The notes under the pieces are model-generated. The model did not search any database, had not been told where the DNA came from, and saw only the letters and a list, made by a program, of their open reading frames with translations. Made by a program: the position numbers and the translations under genes. From the NCBI GenBank assembly GCA_007130675.1, contig SLSB01000667.1, positions 1-5,304 of the forward strand: a stretch of 5,304 bases of DNA, read 5' to 3'. Source of the stretch: Candidatus Hydrogenedentota bacterium. GTDB lineage: Bacteria > Hydrogenedentota > Hydrogenedentia > Hydrogenedentales > SLHB01. Of the stretch, positions 5,027 through 5,304 are shown piece by piece (position 1 is the stretch's first letter; every line of letters begins with the position of its first letter).

Positions 5027-5056
5027 CCCCATAAGCCAGCCTTATGCACCCCATAA
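5027..5056 (-). promoter_or_regulatory. Paired TTATGGGG boxes upstream of the ncRNA promoter
   Basis: TTATGGGG occurs twice on the minus strand (5034-5027 and 5056-5049), 22 bp apart and so on the same face of the helix. The sites centre near -62 and -84 from the predicted start. Two further TTATG/CATAA words of opposite orientation (5011-5015 and 5042-5046) alternate with them. The layout suggests sites for a transcription activator, but the factor is unknown. Confidence 0.35.
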
Positions 5057-5195
5057 AGTGCGCCAATTCGGCACCTTGCATACAACCGATTGCGTTTGCT
5101 CGCCATAATGTTGAAACGAGCTGACCTGCTTCCGGTTGAAGTCCAACCTATATTTTGTGGTTGCACAATCCGATTTATTCGTATACAGCACAAAA
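5057..5195. other. AT-richer spacer without recognised genes
   Basis: This part is visibly less GC-rich than the genes. It has a small GGTTG-AAGTC-CAACC hairpin (5134-5148) and a weak plus-strand TTGCAC-15-TATACA (5161-5187) whose spacing is too short for confidence. I see no coding signal on either strand. Confidence 0.5.
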
Positions 5196-5219
5196 GGACC
5201 ACGCGGATTACCGTGGTCC
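5196..5219 (-). terminator. Intrinsic terminator for a gene entering from the right
   Basis: The minus strand reads GGACCACG-GTAATCCG-CGTGGTCC, a perfect 8-bp stem with an 8-nt loop, directly followed by TTTTGTG. It lies 40 nt beyond the stop codon at 5260-5262 of the partial frame at the right edge. The T-run is short (four), so efficiency may be moderate. The plus strand has no T-run after the stem. Confidence 0.55.
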
Positions 5220-5259
5220 CTGCACGTCGGTAGGAGGATGTTGAGCCGTTACGGAGGCC

Positions 5260-5304
5260 TTATTCCGCGCCGGCCCATGTTGCCTGCGGCGGCGTTGCGT
5301 AATC
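5260..5304 (-). CDS. Partial C-terminus of an unidentified minus-strand gene
   Basis: The minus strand reads in one frame from the window edge as DYATPPQATWAGAE and then TAA (5262-5260). The terminator-like hairpin 40 nt further on supports a gene ending here. Only 14 residues are visible, so neither family nor function can be named. The two other minus frames end at 5249 and 5208, the latter inside the terminator stem, which makes them less suitable. The gene would be transcribed towards the ncRNA promoter. Confidence 0.35.
   Translation of the reverse strand, partial: DYATPPQATWAGAE

Noticed and set aside
5161..5187. Plus-strand promoter TTGCAC-15-TATACA
   Set aside because: The 15-bp spacing is too short, it is followed by a hairpin, and no supported plus-strand gene lies downstream.
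5011..5202. Minus-strand 63-codon frame starting at GTG
   Set aside because: It starts inside the hairpin at 5196-5219, has no ribosome site, and ends just upstream of the ncRNA -35, within the control region.
5238..5304. Start of a plus-strand gene at ATG 5238 behind AGGAGG
   Set aside because: The AGGAGG abuts the ATG with no spacer, and the product MLSRYGGLIPRRP is not recognisable. The hairpin orientation favours a minus-strand gene end.

Overview
The window carries three complete protein genes, all on the minus strand, a gene-free right-hand kilobase that holds most of the unexplained structure, and probably the last 14 codons of a fourth minus-strand gene at the right edge. The genes are GC-rich and have their own ribosome sites. 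One starts with GTG behind a strong GGAGGAG. No tRNA, rRNA, CRISPR array or intact transposase is visible. The DNA looks like the chromosome of a GC-rich environmental bacterium. Membrane-anchored CehA/McbA-type PHP hydrolases, Tat-signal remnants and short palindromic intergenic repeats would fit a Planctomycetota or Hydrogenedentota-like lineage, but the sequence does not prove that.

Layout from left to right. 1-249 is non-coding, with a CGATCC hexamer repeat and two small inverted repeats. 250-1617 (-) is a membrane-anchored PHP metallohydrolase of CehA/McbA type. 1739-2893 (-) is a YqhD-type NADPH-dependent aldehyde reductase. 3002-4291 (-) is a heavy-metal (Cu/Zn) efflux permease with a C-terminal HMA metal-binding domain and a perfect dyad in its leader. 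In transcription order the genes run permease, reductase, hydrolase, with gaps of 108 and 121 nt, so they may be one loose operon or separate units. A joint role in metal and reactive-aldehyde stress is possible but is inference.

The right-hand kilobase (4292-5259) holds, in order, a relic of a Tat signal peptide on the plus strand (about 4389-4465), REP-like hairpins (4513-4572), and a candidate independently transcribed structured RNA on the minus strand. The RNA case rests on four things that agree in position: a promoter TTGACA-17-TAAATT with an extended -10 and an upstream A/T tract (4976-5025); a predicted 5' end at about 4969; a perfect 9-bp pairing between that 5' end and a segment 197 nt downstream (4960-4968 with 4772-4780); and an 11-bp GAAA-loop hairpin followed by T5 (4726-4761). 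The interior has a three-tier nested helix and a second 7-bp hairpin, which suggests a branched fold. I cannot assign it to a known RNA family, and it is the best candidate here for something undescribed.
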